This document shows, in pieces, positions 51,910-62,775 of a DNA stretch of 64,000 nucleotides. The notes under the pieces are model-generated. The model worked only from the letters and a program-made list of their open reading frames with translations, had not been told where the DNA came from and searched no databases. The position numbers were made by a program, and so were the translations under genes. Location of the stretch: contig NZ_CVJQ01000001.1 in the NCBI RefSeq assembly GCF_001375595.1, positions 2,815,816 to 2,879,815 on the forward strand, read 5' to 3'. The DNA is from Phenylobacterium immobile (ATCC 35973) (lineage in GTDB: Bacteria > Pseudomonadota > Alphaproteobacteria > Caulobacterales > Caulobacteraceae). Within the stretch, counting starts at the first letter, position 1. Each line of letters begins with the position of its first letter.

Positions 51910-52833
51910 TCATGCCAGCCGCACCCGGGGGTCAAGGGCCGCATAGACCAGGTCGGCCACCAGGTTGAGGAGGATCACCAGGGCCGCATAGAGGATCACC
52001 ATCCCCATGACGACGGTGTAGTCGCGCTGCAGGGCGCTGATGACGAAGAACTTGCCAAGGCCCGGCAGGTTGAAAATCTTCTCGACCACCAGCGAGCCGG
52101 TGAGAAGGCCGGCGCAGGCCGGGCCGAGGTAGCTGACCAGGGGCAGGATCGCGGCGCGCAGGGCATGCTTGCCGACGATGGAATGCGCCGGCAGGCCCTT
52201 GGCGCGGGCGGTGCGCACATAGTTGGACTGCAGCACCTCGATCATGCCGGCCCGCGTCAACCGCGAGATGATGGCGATCTGCGGCAGGGCCAACACCGTC
52301 ACCGGCAGAATTAGATTGGCCAGCGCCCCATCGTTCCAGCCGGCGGACGGCGCCCAACCCAGCTTTGAAGCGAAGACCAACACCAGAAGCGGCGCGGTGA
52401 CGAAGGTGGGGATGCAGACCCCCAGGATGGCGACGGCGGTGACGCCATAGTCCACCCCGCGATTCTGTCGGAGCGCCGCGAGAATCCCCAGCGTCACGCC
52501 CACGATCGAGGCGGTGATGATCGCCGACAGGCCGAGCGTCAGGCTGACCCCATAGTTCTCGTGCAGGATGTCGAGGACGGATTTGTCCTTGTACTTGAGC
52601 GAGGGGCCAAGATCGCCGTGGGCGACGCCGACCAGGTAGTCGACGTATTGCTGGGTCAGCGGCTTATCCATCCCGTACTTGGCCATGACGTTGGCCTCGA
52701 TCTCGGGAGAGAGCTTGCGATCGCTGTCGAACGGGCTGCCGGGCGCTGCGCGCATCATGAAGAAGGCGACGGTGATCACCAGGAAGAGCGTCGGGATCGC
52801 GACCAGCAGGCGGCGGCCGATAAAACGTAACAT
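51910..52833 (-). CDS. oppB: Oligopeptide ABC transporter permease OppB
   Basis: This is a 307-residue permease: MLRFIGRRLLVAIPTLFLVITVAFFMMRAAPGSPF is the DppB/OppB N-terminus. The EAA motif is NYVRTARAKGLPAHSIVGKHALRAAILP, and the end has a conserved VYAALDPRVRL. With OppC it forms the membrane channel of the importer. The ATPase partners must be encoded elsewhere. It is the first gene of the operon; the TIGR01244 gene is transcribed away from it. Confidence 0.92.
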   Translation of the reverse strand: MLRFIGRRLLVAIPTLFLVITVAFFMMRAAPGSPFDSDRKLSPEIEANVMAKYGMDKPLTQQYVDYLVGVAHGDLGPSLKYKDKSVLDILHENYGVSLTLGLSAIITASIVGVTLGILAALRQNRGVDYGVTAVAILGVCIPTFVTAPLLVLVFASKLGWAPSAGWNDGALANLILPVTVLALPQIAIISRLTRAGMIEVLQSNYVRTARAKGLPAHSIVGKHALRAAILPLVSYLGPACAGLLTGSLVVEKIFNLPGLGKFFVISALQRDYTVVMGMVILYAALVILLNLVADLVYAALDPRVRLA

Positions 52834-52949
52834 GCGAACGTGTTCGCCTTCGGCTTGAGGCCTTTTCGGGGCGGGGCGTTGCGAAACTTCCACCGGCCCC
52901 TGATGATGTCAACGAAACCCCCGATCTCTCCAGGGACAAGCAGACCGCC

Positions 52950-53360
52950 ATGAGCCAATTCCGTCGCGTCAACGACCAGATTTCCGTCAGCCCGCAGATC
53001 GCGCCTTCCGACCTGGCCGACGCCGCCGCCCAGGGCTTCAAACATGTGATCAACAATCGACCGGACGGCGAAGAGCCCGGCCAGCCGACCAGCGCAGAGA
53101 TGGAGGCCGCCGCCCTGGCCGCAGGCCTGAGCTATGTCCACATCCCCGTTCGCGGCGGTCCGACCCGCGAGCAGGCCGAAGCCATGCACCAGCAGATGGC
53201 GGCCGCCGAAGGCCCGACCTTGGCCTTCTGTCGCTCGGGCACGCGCTCGATCGTCACCTACTCCCTGGGCGCCCAGGCCTTCGGCGGCGCCGACCGCCAG
53301 GAACTCGTCGAGGCCGGCGCCGACGCCGGCTACGATCTGGGGAGCGTGCTGCCCCGCTGA
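52950..53360 (+). CDS. TIGR01244 family sulfur transferase/phosphatase-like protein
   Basis: This is a 136-residue protein of the TIGR01244 (Blh N-terminal) family: FRRVNDQISVSPQIAPSDLADAAAQGFKHVINNRPDGE, YVHIPVRGGPTREQAEAM, and the active loop LAFCRSGTRS with a CxxGxRS Cys. It resembles rhodanese/dual-specificity phosphatase folds. Its stop and the next start share one base, so it is coupled to an MBL-fold hydrolase; relatives carry both domains fused and are linked to sulfide metabolism. Confidence 0.88.
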   Translation: MSQFRRVNDQISVSPQIAPSDLADAAAQGFKHVINNRPDGEEPGQPTSAEMEAAALAAGLSYVHIPVRGGPTREQAEAMHQQMAAAEGPTLAFCRSGTRSIVTYSLGAQAFGGADRQELVEAGADAGYDLGSVLPR

Positions 53361-54237
53361 TGGCGATCCCCTACGTTCGCGACCTCGAGTTTGAATATGG
53401 CCGCGTGGACGCCTTAAGCCCCCTGGTGCGCCGGGTGATCGCCGAGAACCCGGGGCCGTTCACCTTCAAGGGGACGGGGACCTATATCGTGGGGCGCGGG
53501 ACCGTGGCGGTGATCGACCCGGGCCCAGAAATCGCCGCCCACCTTGAGGCGATCCTGGCGACGACCGCCGGCGAGACGATCAGCGACATCGCGATCACCC
53601 ATCATCATGCCGACCATTCGCCGCTGGCGCGCGCGCTGAAGGCGCGAACCGGCGCGACCATCTGGGGCTGCGCCGCCGAACCGACCGCCGAGGACACGGA
53701 GCCGGTGCGGATGGAGGCTGGCCATGATCTCGAATTCGCGCCGGACAGATCGCTTTGCGACGGCGGCGTGATTGAAGGCCCAGGCTGGACGCTGGAGGCG
53801 ATTCCGACGCCCGGGCACACGAGCAACCACCTGGTCTTCGCCCTAGCTGAGGAGAATGCGCTCTTCTGCGGCGACCACATCATGGGCTGGTCCACCACGG
53901 TCATCGCCCCGCCGGACGGCGACCTGACCGATTATCTGGCGAGCCTGGATCGCGTCCAGACGCGCGGCTTCGACATCCTATATCCGACACACGGCGCGCC
54001 GATCACCGCTGTCGAACCCTTCATCGACGCCTATCGGACGCACCGGCTGGAGCGCCTGGAGCAGATTATCCAGGGCCTGGCGTCGGGGCCGGCGACGCTG
54101 ACGGACCTTGTTCCCCGGCTCTACGCCGACGTTTCGCCGAGCCTGTGGCCGGCGGCCTCGCGCTCAATGCTGGCGGGGCTGATCCATCTGCAGCGGCAGG
54201 GCCGGGCGGCGCAGGACGGAGACGCCTGGCGCCTCGC

Positions 54238-54241
<4 letters not shown>
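53360..54241 (+). CDS. MBL-fold metallo-hydrolase (LACTB2-like)
   Basis: This is a 293-residue beta-lactamase-fold hydrolase with metal site HHHADH, His in IPTPGHTSNH, Asp in LFCGDHIMGW and a later His in YPTHGAP. The C-terminal winged-helix-like tail (PATLTDLVPRLYADVSPSLWPAASRSMLAGLIHL) marks the LACTB2/RNase-like subgroup, whose members hydrolyse thioesters or RNA. It is coupled to the TIGR01244 gene and converges with the acyl-CoA synthetase gene, overlapping its end by 4 bp. Confidence 0.88.
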
Positions 54242-55833
<1,592 letters not shown>

Positions 55834-55879
55834 GCGATACTCCCAGCCGCTTATCCCGCGGCTTGGGCGTCACGCTAGT

Positions 55880-57370
55880 CTAGGCGTGGCGCGTGATCCA
55901 GACCCTGGCGGCGGCGTCAGGGTCGCCGGTGACATCCAAGCTGGGCCAATCCGGCTCTCCCGCCGCTTGGATCTGGGCGCGGACGACGGCGATGTCGGCG
56001 TCGGAGGCGTCGCCGACCCGGGCCGCGGCGCGGGCCAGCAGCACCTCCGCCGGCGCCTGCAGCCAGACACCGTCGAAGGCGACCCCCGCCTGGGCGGCCA
56101 GGGACTCGGCCATGCGCCGGCGAGCGGGATCTCGGAAGGTGGCGTCAAGCGCCACCGCGCGGCCGGCGCGGAGCAGCTTTAGCGCCTCTTCGGCGAGGAC
56201 GGCGTGGACCGTGTCGTCCATGGCCGGAGCATAGGCTTCGCCCGGCAAGGGCGTATCGGCGACCGCGCCCCACAGGCGTTTGCGGATTTCGTCGGTGCGC
56301 AGAACCACTGCGCCGGGGGCGGGCCCCAGCGACGGAGCGATGAGGCGGGCGATGGTCGACTTGCCTGAGCCGGAAAGCCCGCCCACTGCGACCAGGCGAG
56401 CCGGGGCGGGTTTCAACAGATCGACGGCGGCCTGGGCGTAGGCGCGGGCGAGGTCGTCGTCATCGGCGTGCAGGGCGACATGAGCGCGGACGGCGGCGCG
56501 CACCGACAGCATCAGCGGCAGGGCGGCCAGGCCTTCGCATAGGCCCTGCGGCACGGTCCTGGCCGCCTCGTCGAGATAGGCCGAGAGCGCGCGGACGGCG
56601 GCGTCAGCACGGCCACGGAACGCCAGGTCCATCAGCAGGAAGGCCAGGTCGTACTGGACGTCGATGTCCGACAGCAGGTCGTTGAACTCGATGCAGTCGA
56701 AGGGCGTGGGCTCGCCGTTCTGGGCCAGAATATTGCCGAGATGCAGATCGCCGTGGCAGCGGCGCGAGAAGCCTTCGACCGTACGGCGCTCAAGCAGAGC
56801 GGCCTGGCGGGCGTATTCTGCGTCGGTGAGCGCAATCAGGCTCGCCGCCAGGTCGTGGCCGATGCGCGCGGCGCCCTCGCCGATCAACTGGGCGTTGGAG
56901 CCAATGGTGAACTTGAGCGAGGCCGCGCCGCCCTGCGCGCGCAGGGGCGCCTCGGCGTGGGCGCGGGCGACCATGCGGCCAAGGCGGTCCGCTAGAACCC
57001 CGTCGATCCGCTCAGGATCGGCGGCCAGGACATCGTCGTCGGCGAAGCGGCGCATCTCCAGGACGTGGTCGACGACCGCGCCCGAACCGTCCAGCTCCAG
57101 CCCGCCGTCCGCGGCGCGGGTGACCGCGTGGACGGCGCGGTAGAGGCCGGGGGCCACGGCGCTGTTGAACTCTAGCTCGCGCTCCAGCGCCGTCAGGCGC
57201 TTCAGCGGGGTGGAGAAGTCGACGTAGGAAAGCGCGAGCCGGCGTTTCGTCTTCCAGGCGGTGTCGCCCTCAAGGAAGACGCGGGCGATGGCGGTTTCGA
57301 TGGCGCGCTCGGACCGGCCGCGAAACCAGGCGGCGACTTCAATTTCGTCGGAGGAGCCGACGTCGCTCAA
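55880..57370 (-). CDS. Fused aminoglycoside-phosphotransferase-like and P-loop kinase protein
   Basis: This is a 496-residue two-domain protein. The N-terminal APH-like kinase domain has the catalytic loop [13 protein letters not shown] and the metal-binding DCIEFND. The C-terminal domain has Walker [16 protein letters not shown] at about residue 335 and a further [14 protein letters not shown], typical of the zeta-toxin/AAA kinase-like group. The combination is common in Alphaproteobacteria and its substrate is not established. It overlaps pdxH by 4 bp, so the pair is coupled. Confidence 0.85.
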   Translation of the reverse strand: MSDVGSSDEIEVAAWFRGRSERAIETAIARVFLEGDTAWKTKRRLALSYVDFSTPLKRLTALERELEFNSAVAPGLYRAVHAVTRAADGGLELDGSGAVVDHVLEMRRFADDDVLAADPERIDGVLADRLGRMVARAHAEAPLRAQGGAASLKFTIGSNAQLIGEGAARIGHDLAASLIALTDAEYARQAALLERRTVEGFSRRCHGDLHLGNILAQNGEPTPFDCIEFNDLLSDIDVQYDLAFLLMDLAFRGRADAAVRALSAYLDEAARTVPQGLCEGLAALPLMLSVRAAVRAHVALHADDDDLARAYAQAAVDLLKPAPARLVAVGGLSGSGKSTIARLIAPSLGPAPGAVVLRTDEIRKRLWGAVADTPLPGEAYAPAMDDTVHAVLAEEALKLLRAGRAVALDATFRDPARRRMAESLAAQAGVAFDGVWLQAPAEVLLARAAARVGDASDADIAVVRAQIQAAGEPDWPSLDVTGDPDAAARVWITRHA

Positions 57371-58041
57371 GGATAGAGCCTGTGGTCGGTCCAGGCTTCA
57401 CCTACTCGCTCGAACACCAGGCGTTCGTGCAGACGGAACGGCCGGTCGCGCCAGAACTCGATCGCTTCGGGGACAATACGGAACCCCGACCAGTGCGGCG
57501 GGCGCGGAATGGCGCCGAAGCCGAACTTCAGCGCCTGTTCGGCGATGCGCTTCTCGAGCGCCAGGCGCTCGGGCAGGACACGGGACTGGTCTGAGGCCCA
57601 GGCGCCCATCTGCGAGGAGCGCGCGCGCGTAGCGAAATAGGCGTCGGCCTCGGCGTCGCTGACGCGCTCGACGGGCCCCCGAACGCGGACCTGCCGACGC
57701 AGCGATTTCCAGTGAAAAAGCAGGGCCGCCTTGGGCGTTGACGCCAGTTGCCCGCCCTTGGCGCTTTCCAGGTTGGTGTAGAAGACGAAGCCCGCTGCGC
57801 TGGCGTCCTTCAGGAGAACCATCCGCACGTCCGGCAAGCCGGTCGGGTCGATGGTGGCCAGGGCCATGGCGTTGGGATCGTTGGGCTCAGACTTGACGGC
57901 TTCGGCCAGCCAGTCAGCGAACAGCGCCATGGGGTCCGTGGCCGCCAGCAACGCCGGCGGCGCGGCTTTGGCGATCTGGACAGCGTAGTCGTCTTCGCTG
58001 GGCGAGGCGGGGATGTGGGGCCGATCAGTCATGACCGGCAT
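57367..58041 (-). CDS. pdxH: Pyridoxamine 5'-phosphate oxidase
   Basis: This is a 224-residue FMN enzyme making pyridoxal 5'-phosphate from PNP or PMP. Family features are [61 protein letters not shown], and the C-terminal [12 protein letters not shown] and [14 protein letters not shown]. The start could also be the ATG 9 bp downstream. It is the first gene before the APH-ATPase fusion, divergent from aroC. Confidence 0.93.
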   Translation of the reverse strand: MPVMTDRPHIPASPSEDDYAVQIAKAAPPALLAATDPMALFADWLAEAVKSEPNDPNAMALATIDPTGLPDVRMVLLKDASAAGFVFYTNLESAKGGQLASTPKAALLFHWKSLRRQVRVRGPVERVSDAEADAYFATRARSSQMGAWASDQSRVLPERLALEKRIAEQALKFGFGAIPRPPHWSGFRIVPEAIEFWRDRPFRLHERLVFERVGEAWTDHRLYP

Positions 58042-58111
58042 ATAACGCGCGCGCTAGGAGCATGCTTGGGGGAAATTGTGGGCCTTTCGGCTTTGGGCTA
58101 GAAGCGCCGCC

Positions 58112-59224
58112 ATGTCGCACAACACATTCGGCCACCTGTTCCGCGTCACCACCTGGGGCGAAAGCCACGGCCCGGCCCTGGGTTGCGTCGTCGACGGCTG
58201 CCCTCCCGGCATCAAGCTGACTGAGGAGATGGTCCAGCACTGGCTGGATCAGCGGCGGCCTGGGCAGTCGAAATTCGTCACACAGAGGCAAGAGCCCGAT
58301 GCGGTGCGGATCCTGTCGGGCGTGCTCAGCGACGAGCGCACCAACGGTCAGGTCACCACCGGCACGCCGATCTCGATGATGATCGAGAATGTCGATCAGC
58401 GCAGCCGCGACTATTCTGAGATCGCCCAGGTGTTCCGGCCGGGGCACGGCGACTACAGCTACTTCGCCAAGTACGGCGTGCGCGACTATCGTGGCGGGGG
58501 CCGGCAATCCGCCCGCGAAACCGCCGCCCGCGTCGCCGCCGGGGCGGTCGCCCGGCTGATCATCCCGGGCGTCACGATCCGCGGCGCGGTGGTGCAGATC
58601 GGCCCGCATGCGGTGGATGCGGATCGCATCGATTTCTCGACCGTGCGCGACAACCCCTTCTGGTGCCCGGATCCGGAGATGGTTCCGGTCTGGGAGGACC
58701 ATCTGGAAGCCGTCCGCAAGCAGGGCTCCTCCGTCGGCGCGATCGTCGCCGTCGAGGCGACCGGCGTACCCGCCGGCTGGGGCGCGCCGATCTACGGCAA
58801 GATCGACGCCGAACTGGCCGCGGCCTTCATGTCGATCAACGCCTCCAAGGGCGTGGAGATCGGCGCCGGTTTCGCCGCCGCGAGCCTGACCGGGGAAGAG
58901 AACGCCGACCAGATGCGGATGGGCAACGACGGTCCGATCTTCCTGTCGAACAACGCTGGCGGCGTGCTGGCGGGCATCTCCACCGGCCAGGCGATCACCG
59001 CGCGCGTCGCCTTCAAGCCGACGTCCTCGATCCTGACCCCGCGCGGCAGCCTGAACGAAGCCGGCGAAGAGGTGGAGGTCCGCACCAAGGGCCGGCACGA
59101 TCCCTGCGTCGCCCTGCGCGCCGTGCCGATCGTCGAGGCGATGATGGCCTGCGTCCTGGCCGACGCCTTCCTGCGCCACCGCGGCCAGCTGGGTCGCGAC
59201 GCGTTCAAGCCGGGCGAAGCCTAG
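58112..59224 (+). CDS. aroC: Chorismate synthase
   Basis: This is a 370-residue enzyme converting EPSP to chorismate with reduced FMN. It starts [20 protein letters not shown] and contains [41 protein letters not shown], and the C-terminal [20 protein letters not shown]. All are strongly conserved. An upstream in-frame start at 58076 is not used in the family. Confidence 0.96.
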   Translation: MSHNTFGHLFRVTTWGESHGPALGCVVDGCPPGIKLTEEMVQHWLDQRRPGQSKFVTQRQEPDAVRILSGVLSDERTNGQVTTGTPISMMIENVDQRSRDYSEIAQVFRPGHGDYSYFAKYGVRDYRGGGRQSARETAARVAAGAVARLIIPGVTIRGAVVQIGPHAVDADRIDFSTVRDNPFWCPDPEMVPVWEDHLEAVRKQGSSVGAIVAVEATGVPAGWGAPIYGKIDAELAAAFMSINASKGVEIGAGFAAASLTGEENADQMRMGNDGPIFLSNNAGGVLAGISTGQAITARVAFKPTSSILTPRGSLNEAGEEVEVRTKGRHDPCVALRAVPIVEAMMACVLADAFLRHRGQLGRDAFKPGEA

Positions 59225-59650
59225 ATGTTGAGCCCGCCAGGCATCGCGACGGTCATGACTTGCGCTCTGGTCCTCGCGGCCCCGCACCCGGCCGCCGCTC
59301 AGCAGCCCTCAAAGCCGGGCGAAGGGGTGATGTGCCTGCTGGCCCTTACCGCAGCGGCCAGCCGCGTCGCCCAGGTATGCCATCCAGGCGAGGCGCTCGA
59401 CCTCGCCAAGGAACTTCACGCCGGCGCCGACCGGCTGGGGCGCTACGTGGTTGAGAATGGGTGGTCTGTCGCTGAGCTCGACCAATTCCTACGTCAACAG
59501 GGGCGGGTCGATGCGCCGCCCGAGATGATTTGCCAAACAGCGGCTGAGACGGTCTACCAGTCCTTTCGCGGCGATCCGGACGCGCTGGCCGCGAGCGTCG
59601 CCGCAGCGACCGCTCAAGCCGGCCGGCCGACCTGGGGCGACTGCCTGTAG
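59225..59650 (+). CDS. Secreted protein of unknown function
   Basis: This is a 141-residue protein starting directly after the aroC stop. A signal peptide (TVMTCALVLAAPHPAAAQ) is followed by GVMCLLALTAAASRVAQVCHPGEAL with two Cys, a helical middle and a C-terminal GRPTWGDCL with another Cys. No motif recognised. It may be co-transcribed with aroC. Function unknown. Confidence 0.65.
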   Translation: MLSPPGIATVMTCALVLAAPHPAAAQQPSKPGEGVMCLLALTAAASRVAQVCHPGEALDLAKELHAGADRLGRYVVENGWSVAELDQFLRQQGRVDAPPEMICQTAAETVYQSFRGDPDALAASVAAATAQAGRPTWGDCL

Positions 59651-59753
59651 GCGTTTCGTTGCAATGACGCCCCGATGGGCGCTTTGCAGAACATTTGGCC
59701 GCGAGCGACAAAGGCCCATCGAACCGGCGCCTTGGCCGTGCGAAGGGACCGCC

Positions 59754-60944
59754 ATGTCTGAGTCCTCCGCACCCGGCCTGAGCCGCGCCGCTGTCGCGCT
59801 TGTCCTGATCTCGCTTGCGGTCGGCGGCTTCGCCATCGGCGTCGGCGAGTTCGCCAGCATGAGCGTATTGCCGGACTTCGCGCATGCGTTCGGGATCGAC
59901 GAGCCGCATGCCGCGCACGCGATCAGCGCCTACGCTCTGGGCGTGGTGGTGGGCGCGCCGCTGCTGGCGGTGTTGGGATCGCGGACGCCGCGGTGGCTGT
60001 TGCTCGCGGCCCTGATGGGGATGTTCGCCGTCGGCAACATGCTGAGCGCCGCCTCGCCGACTTTCGCGTGGATGGTCATCTTCCGGTTTCTCGCCGGCCT
60101 GCCGCACGGGGCTTATTTCGGAGTGGCGGCGCTGGTCGCGGCCTCAGTGGTTTCGCCAGCGGTGCGCACCCGGGCTGTCGCCAGCATCCTGGCCGGCCTG
60201 ACGGTCGCCACGGTGATCGGCGTGCCTGTGGCCACGGTCATCGGCCATGAATTTGGCTGGCGCTGGACCTTCGTCTGTGTGGCGGTGCTGGCCCTGCTCA
60301 CGGCCACCCTGGTCCTGTTGTTCGCGCCTCGCGAGGCCGCCGCGGCGGGCGCCAGTCCATTGCGCGAGCTGGGGGCGCTGAAGAACGCCCAGGTCTGGCT
60401 GACTCTGGGGATCGGGGCGATCGGCTTTGGCGGCATGTTCGCGGTCTACGCCTACCTGGCCTCGACCCTGACTTTCGTGACGGGCGTCGGCATCACCGTC
60501 ATGCCTTACGTCTTTGCGGCCTTCGGCGTAGGCATGTTCGCCGGCAACATGATCGGCGCCTGGGCCGCCGACCACTTCGGCATGAAGGCCGGTGCGGTGC
60601 TACTGATCTGGAGCGCTGCGATGCTGGCGCTCTACCCCGCAGCCGCCCATTCGCTGCCGACCATCATCCTGATCGTCGCCTTGATCGGCGGCGGCGGCGG
60701 CCTGGCGTCCGTCCTGCAGACCCGGCTGATGGATGTGGCGGGCGAGGCGCAGACGCTCGCGGCGGCGCTAAACCACTCGGCCTTCAATGTGGCCAATGCG
60801 CTGGGCCCGTTCCTGGGCGGACTGACCATCGCCGCGGGCTTCGGCTGGACATCTACGGCCTGGGTCGGCGTCGGCCTGGCGCTGGTGGGCCTGGCGATCT
60901 GGGCCGTGGCCATGCGGGTCCCGACCGCGACACCCACACACTAG
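59754..60944 (+). CDS. MFS transporter (AraJ/YdhP-like)
   Basis: This is a protein of about 396 residues with 12 TM helices: VALVLISLAVGGFAIGVGEFASMSVLPDFA at the start, LLAALMGMFAVGNMLSAAS and others. The motif FAIGVGEFASMSVLP is typical of DHA1 efflux/sugar-efflux carriers (AraJ, YdhP). AAGGGA precedes the ATG at 59754. No regulator is adjacent. Substrate unknown. Confidence 0.9.
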   Translation: MSESSAPGLSRAAVALVLISLAVGGFAIGVGEFASMSVLPDFAHAFGIDEPHAAHAISAYALGVVVGAPLLAVLGSRTPRWLLLAALMGMFAVGNMLSAASPTFAWMVIFRFLAGLPHGAYFGVAALVAASVVSPAVRTRAVASILAGLTVATVIGVPVATVIGHEFGWRWTFVCVAVLALLTATLVLLFAPREAAAAGASPLRELGALKNAQVWLTLGIGAIGFGGMFAVYAYLASTLTFVTGVGITVMPYVFAAFGVGMFAGNMIGAWAADHFGMKAGAVLLIWSAAMLALYPAAAHSLPTIILIVALIGGGGGLASVLQTRLMDVAGEAQTLAAALNHSAFNVANALGPFLGGLTIAAGFGWTSTAWVGVGLALVGLAIWAVAMRVPTATPTH

Positions 60945-61183
60945 GCTTGGCGCGTCCTCTCTGAATGGGCTATGCTTGCGTCGTCTTAGGTCTTCTTGAG
61001 AGCCCCATGCGCCCATCGCGCCTGATCTCGGCTATGATGATTACCACCCGCCATAACGGATGGGGGCGAACCCGCGCGGCCTGAAGGCTTCGTTGATCGC
61101 TAAGGACTTGCACCCCGCTCCGACCAGGACGCGGGGTTTTTCATGGGCCCTCCCCCGGTCGGATCCGACCCGAAGGAGACCCC
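60945..61183 (+). promoter_or_regulatory. Leader region with short ORF and terminator
   Basis: A 16-codon ORF (MMITTRHNGWGRTRAA, 61034-61084) is followed after 28 nt by a hairpin CCCCGC/GCGGGG (61113-61136) with a T-run. The next gene starts at 61184. The layout resembles an attenuator (leader peptide, terminator, gene), or the ORF could be chance and the hairpin the terminator of an upstream small RNA. Confidence 0.4.
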
Positions 61184-61474
61184 ATGCCCGCCCATCCCGT
61201 ATACGACACGACCCTGAATTTCCTGGGCGGCCTCGCCGCCCCGCCCAGCCGATTGGAGGCGCGGGTCGCCAGCCGTGAAGGCATGCCGCTGCTCTGCCTG
61301 GTGGAGGCCGCCCTGTCGCACGGGCTGGCGACGTCGGCCGACCGTGAACTCGTCTGGTTGAGCGACGCGCCGCCCGCCGGTCGCAACCTCCTGTCCCTGC
61401 GCGCCTTCGGCGCCGACCGCACCCTGCTTGCCGAGACGACGCATGAGTTCCCGAGCCTGGAGACGGCCGAATGA
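61184..61474 (+). CDS. Small protein of unknown function
   Basis: This is a 96-residue protein with a strong GGAG ribosome-binding site. It starts MPAHPVYDTTLNFLGGLAAPPS and has no signal peptide or known motif. The sequence is acidic at its C-terminus (FPSLETAE). It lies between a terminator and the Tim44-like gene. Function unknown. Confidence 0.65.
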   Translation: MPAHPVYDTTLNFLGGLAAPPSRLEARVASREGMPLLCLVEAALSHGLATSADRELVWLSDAPPAGRNLLSLRAFGADRTLLAETTHEFPSLETAE

Positions 61475-61570
61475 GCGGCCGGTCGCCGGCGCGGGTTTTG
61501 TGTCAAACCCTGTCACGGCCCTGTCCCGGCGCCCGCGCAGTCCCTACATAGGCGCGCAGGGAGACCTTGA

Positions 61571-62605
61571 ATGAACCGCGTAACGAACAAGATCACGTCG
61601 GCGATCGGCATCAGCCTGGTGGTGGCGCTTCTGGCTGCCGGCCCCGCTGACGCCCGGCGCGCCGGCAGCTTCGGCAGCCGTGGCGCACGGACCTATCAAG
61701 CGCCGCCTCCCACGCGCACCGCGCCTGACCAGACCGCGCCTGTCCAGCGCAGCATGACGGCCCCGCCGTCGAAGGCCGCCCAGCCGGGCCAACCGACGCC
61801 GGCCGCCGGCGCGCAGGCCCAGGCCCCGCGCCGCGGCGGCTTCCTGGGCGGCATGGGCGGCGGGATTCTCGGCGGCCTGGTGGCTGGCGGCCTGATCGGC
61901 ATGCTGATGGGCCATGGCTTCGGCGGCATGGCCGGCATGAGCAACATGCTGATGCAGCTGGCGATCATCGGCCTGGGCGCCTGGCTGCTGATGACCCTCT
62001 ACCGTCGCTTCCGTTCGAAGCCGGCGCTGGCCAACGCTGGCGCGGGCCCGTCCTACGGCCAACGCGAGGCGAATTACGCCCAGCGCGAGACCAGCAGCCC
62101 AGATCGCGGTTCGGTCCCCTTCGGCGGCAGCTTCCAACGCCAGGAACAGACCTCGACGACCTATGCGCCCTATGAATCCGAGGCCGAGGCCACCCACGAG
62201 ATCGGCCTGACCCAGGCCGACCGCGACGCCTTTGAACGGCTGCTCGGCGAAGTGCAGGACGCCTTCGCCCGCGAGGACTACGCCGCCCTGCGTGAGCGTA
62301 CGACGCCCGAAATCATGTCCTACCTCTCCGAAGAGCTAAGCCAGAACGCGACGCAGGGTCGCCGCAACGCCGTGGCTGACACGCGCCTGTTGCAGGCCGA
62401 CATCGCCGAAGCCTGGGGCGAGGCCGGCGCCGACTACGCCACGGCGGCCATGCGCTATGAGAGCATTGACGTCATGCGCGACCGCCAGACCGGCGCGGTG
62501 CTATCGGGGGATCCAGAACGGCCCACGGAAACCGTCGAGCTCTGGACCTTCGTGCGCGGGCGCGGCGCGTCGGACTGGAAGCTCTCGGCGATCCAGGAGG
62601 CCTGA
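61571..62605 (+). CDS. Tim44-like domain protein
   Basis: This is a 344-residue protein with a signal peptide or N-terminal TM (ITSAIGISLVVALLAAGPADA), a Pro/Gln-rich linker, a Gly-rich membrane segment (GGILGGLVAGGLIGMLMGHG) and a second TM (MLMQLAIIGLGAWLLMTLYRRF). The C-terminal Tim44-like domain (about 215-344) begins ADRDAFERLLGEVQDAFAREDYAALRERTTPEIMSYL and ends in FVRGRGASDWKLSAIQ. Bacterial members (TimA-like) are membrane-associated; function is unsettled. Confidence 0.88.
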   Translation: MNRVTNKITSAIGISLVVALLAAGPADARRAGSFGSRGARTYQAPPPTRTAPDQTAPVQRSMTAPPSKAAQPGQPTPAAGAQAQAPRRGGFLGGMGGGILGGLVAGGLIGMLMGHGFGGMAGMSNMLMQLAIIGLGAWLLMTLYRRFRSKPALANAGAGPSYGQREANYAQRETSSPDRGSVPFGGSFQRQEQTSTTYAPYESEAEATHEIGLTQADRDAFERLLGEVQDAFAREDYAALRERTTPEIMSYLSEELSQNATQGRRNAVADTRLLQADIAEAWGEAGADYATAAMRYESIDVMRDRQTGAVLSGDPERPTETVELWTFVRGRGASDWKLSAIQEA

Positions 62606-62640
62606 TCCGTCCTGACTTCGCGCTCGTCGCACCGACCAGG

Positions 62641-62769
62641 CGGCGAGCCGGAGGCGGGCTTGAGGTCTGCTCGGACAAGAACCACCGCGGCCGCGGCCTC
62701 CTGCTGCCGGAGTCCGTCAGCAACCTCGACGAGATCGGCACGGGCGCCATGATCTCCTCGATCCGCTGA
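62641..62769 (+). pseudogene. Possible decayed 3' coding remnant
   Basis: A frame without start ends in TGA at 62767-62769 and reads GGLEVCSDKNHRGRG, LLLPESVSNLDEIGTGAM, ISSIR. It looks protein-like. It overlaps no gene and lies between the Tim44-like and LysR genes. It may be the tail of a lost gene; I cannot name it. Confidence 0.3.
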
Positions 62770-62775
62770 ACCGGC

